Below are positions 6,290-7,759 of a stretch of 7,759 bases of DNA, one piece after another. Source of the DNA: an uncultured Lachnospiraceae bacterium (GTDB lineage: Bacteria > Bacillota_A > Clostridia > Lachnospirales > Lachnospiraceae); contig CAMWWS010000122.1 in NCBI GenBank assembly GCA_947178085.1, positions 1-7,759 on the forward strand, in the 5' to 3' direction. The position numbers and the translations under genes were made by a program. The first letter of the stretch is position 1. Every line of letters begins with the position of its first letter. The notes beneath the pieces are model-generated. The model ran no database searches and was not told where the DNA came from. It saw only the letters and a list, made by a program, of their open reading frames with translations.

Positions 6290-7357
6290 ATGGAAATGAC
6301 ATTACGGTGGTACGGTTCCAAATTTGATACGGTAACATTAGAGCAGATCAGACAGATTCCCGGCGTAAAGGGAGTTATCACGACGCTCTATGATACACAG
6401 CCCGGTGAGGTATGGTCAAGAGAGCGTATAAAAGCCATGAAAGATGAAGTAGAGGCAGCAGGACTTTGTGTTGCAGGCATAGAGAGCGTTAATGTGCATG
6501 ATGCGATTAAAATCGGCTCTGATGACAGAGATACTTATATTGATAATTATATTGAAACACTTGAAAATCTCGGAAAAGAAGACATACATATGGTATGCTA
6601 TAATTTCATGCCTGTTTTTGACTGGACGAGAACCGAGCTTGCACGCAAAAGACTGGATGGCTCGACTGTACTCGCCTATACTCAGGAAGCTGTAGATGCG
6701 TTGGATCCGGAGAAGATGTTTGCATCAATTGCCGGTGATACGAACGGCAGCGTTATGCCGGGCTGGGAACCGGAGCGTATGGAGCATGTTAAAGAGCTTT
6801 TTGAAATGTATAAAGACGTGGATGACGAAAAGCTTTTTGAGAATCTTAAATATTTTCTGGAGCGTATTATGCCGGTATGTGATAAGTATGATATCAACAT
6901 GGCAATTCATCCGGATGACCCTGCATGGAGTGTATTCGGTCTTCCGCGCATCATCATCAATAAGAAAAACATACTGCGGATGATGCAGATGGTTGATAAT
7001 CCGCATAATGGCGTTACCTTCTGCTCAGGCTCTTACGGAACTAATTTGGAGAACGACCTGCCTGATATGATTCGCTCACTGAAGGGAAGAATACATTTTG
7101 CACATGTGCGTAATCTGAAGTTTCATTCTCCGACCAATTTTGAGGAGTCGGCGCATCTGTCCAGTGACGGAAGCTTCGATATGTATGAGATTATGAAAGC
7201 ATTGTATGATATCGGATTTGAAGGTCCCATACGTCCTGACCACGGAAGAATGATTTGGGGTGAGAAAGCGATGCCCGGTTACGGACTTTATGACAGAGCG
7301 CTTGGCGCGGCATATCTGAACGGATTGTGGGAAGCGATAGTAAAGAGCGCAAGATAG
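6290..7357 (+). CDS. uxuA: Mannonate dehydratase UxuA
   Basis: A 355-residue D-mannonate dehydratase (EC 4.2.1.8), converting D-mannonate to 2-keto-3-deoxy-D-gluconate in hexuronate breakdown. It is a xylose-isomerase-like TIM barrel. The N-terminus (MTLRWYG at 3-9, then ITTLYD at 30-35) is characteristic. Metal and catalytic residues are in place: His207 in AIHPDDP, Cys245 in TFCSGSYG, His272 in HVRN and Asp317 in RPDHGRM, in the order and approximate spacing of the structurally known Streptococcus suis enzyme. Length is normal and it is cytoplasmic. AAAGGAAG precedes the ATG by about 10 nt. It starts 54 nt after the GH67 stop and ends 58 nt before uxuB; no promoter or terminator is evident on either side, so it is probably co-transcribed. 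The last codons and the stop lie in a 16-bp tandem duplication (7346-7377). Intact and confidently identified. Confidence 0.97.
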   Translation: MEMTLRWYGSKFDTVTLEQIRQIPGVKGVITTLYDTQPGEVWSRERIKAMKDEVEAAGLCVAGIESVNVHDAIKIGSDDRDTYIDNYIETLENLGKEDIHMVCYNFMPVFDWTRTELARKRLDGSTVLAYTQEAVDALDPEKMFASIAGDTNGSVMPGWEPERMEHVKELFEMYKDVDDEKLFENLKYFLERIMPVCDKYDINMAIHPDDPAWSVFGLPRIIINKKNILRMMQMVDNPHNGVTFCSGSYGTNLENDLPDMIRSLKGRIHFAHVRNLKFHSPTNFEESAHLSSDGSFDMYEIMKALYDIGFEGPIRPDHGRMIWGEKAMPGYGLYDRALGAAYLNGLWEAIVKSAR

Positions 7358-7377
7358 AAAAAGCGCAAGATAGCATT
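7346..7377 (+). repeat. Short tandem duplication across the uxuA stop codon
   Basis: AGCGCAAGATAG occurs at 7346-7357 and again at 7362-7373, a perfect 12-bp direct repeat with a 16-bp period. The first copy encodes the last residues and TAG stop of uxuA; the second is untranslated. It looks like a replication-slippage duplication that lengthened the uxuA-uxuB spacer. Confidence 0.6.
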
Positions 7378-7415
7378 TGGGGATGCAGTGAAAAAAGAAA
7401 TAGGAGGTTTACATA

Positions 7416-7759
7416 ATGAAATTAGACGCGGAAGGCTTGAAAGAGCGTAAGCAATGGGAGAGTGCGGGATATGCGCTTCCACAGTTCGATAGGAAGAAAA
7501 TGATGGATGCGACCAGTGAAAATCCGTTTTGGATTCACTTCGGGGCAGGAAATATTTTTCGTGCTTTTCAGGCGAACGTAGTGCAGAACCTGTTAAATCA
7601 GGGAGTGCTGGAAGCCGGACTTATAGCGGTGGAAGGCTTTGACTACGAAATTATTGAGAAAATGTATTAGACGCATTATAATTATGGGATTCTTGTTACT
7701 CTGAAATCAGAAGGAAGAGTTGAATAATGAGTAGTTGGAAGTATAGCCGAGTCATATAC
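7416..7759 (+). pseudogene. uxuB: Fructuronate reductase UxuB, interrupted by three in-frame stops and cut by window end
   Basis: UxuB reduces D-fructuronate to D-mannonate with NADH, supplying UxuA. The start is normal: AGGAGG 8 nt before the ATG, then an 84-residue frame with the Rossmann segment of the mannitol dehydrogenase/UxuB family (WIHFGAGNIFRAF, residues about 39-51) and AVEGFDYEIIEKMY. It stops at TAG (7668-7670), yet the same frame continues as family sequence: THYNYGILVTLKSEGRVE, then TAA and TGA side by side (7725-7730), then VVGSIAESY to the window end. Intact relatives, as I recall them, read through here with an Arg-type residue at the first stop and about Lys-Thr at the other two. 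Spacing is conserved, so these look like three nonsense substitutions without a frameshift. The family normally runs to about 500 or more residues, so the 84-residue product would lack most of the enzyme. Alternatives: base errors near a contig end, or an intact copy elsewhere. Family identity is sure; the inactivity call depends on sequence accuracy. Confidence 0.8.

Noticed and set aside
7668..7730. Stop-codon reassignment or programmed readthrough in uxuB
   Set aside because: TAG, TAA and TGA all occur as internal stops here, and all three also end other genes in this window, so no single recoding explains it. There is no obvious slippery site or SECIS-like hairpin in the short stretch visible.
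1..7759. CRISPR array, tRNA/rRNA, insertion sequence or phage genes
   Set aside because: No regularly spaced repeats, cloverleaf sequences, transposase/integrase motifs or terminal inverted repeats were seen on either strand.

Overview
The window looks like a hemicellulose (glucuronoxylan) utilisation locus from a Firmicute, probably a gut or rumen Clostridia member of the Lachnospiraceae type. The reasons are moderately AT-rich DNA, strong AGGAG/AGGAGG ribosome binding sites, signal-peptide-less glycosidases, and the gene set GH3 - GH67 - uxuA - uxuB downstream of a divergent AraC regulator. The family calls come from motifs I can read. The taxon is an inference.

Layout: (1) 1-766 (+) is the 3' end of a larger gene cut by the window edge. 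It encodes two tandem beta-sandwich modules of CBM6-like character, probably the tail of a multidomain glycoside hydrolase. (2) 769-1644 (-) is a complete AraC-family regulator that converges on the first gene with only 2 bp between the stop codons. (3) 1645-2002 is a 358-bp AT-rich divergent control region. It holds a good promoter for each direction, a palindromic operator-like site between them, and an inverted repeat in the rightward leader. (4) 2003-4156 (+) is an intracellular GH3 beta-xylosidase/beta-glucosidase. (5) 4157-4249 is a spacer with a strong stem-loop that lacks a U-tract. (6) 4250-6235 (+) is a GH67 alpha-glucuronidase. (7) 6290-7357 (+) is UxuA mannonate dehydratase. (8) 7416 to the window end (+) is UxuB fructuronate reductase. 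It starts normally but is interrupted by three in-frame stop codons, with recognisable UxuB sequence continuing in the same frame after each.

Working together: short (4-O-methyl)glucurono-xylooligosaccharides are imported. GH67 removes the terminal (methyl)glucuronate and the GH3 enzyme removes xylose from the non-reducing end. Glucuronate would be isomerised to fructuronate by UxaC, which is not in this window. UxuB would reduce fructuronate to mannonate, and UxuA would dehydrate mannonate to 2-keto-3-deoxygluconate. The AraC protein is the obvious candidate for the local substrate-responsive switch.

No wholly new system is evident. The points most worth a second look are the nonsense-riddled but frame-preserved uxuB, the composite inverted repeat in the 3' end of araC, the GH3-GH67 intercistronic hairpin, and the organisation of the divergent control region.
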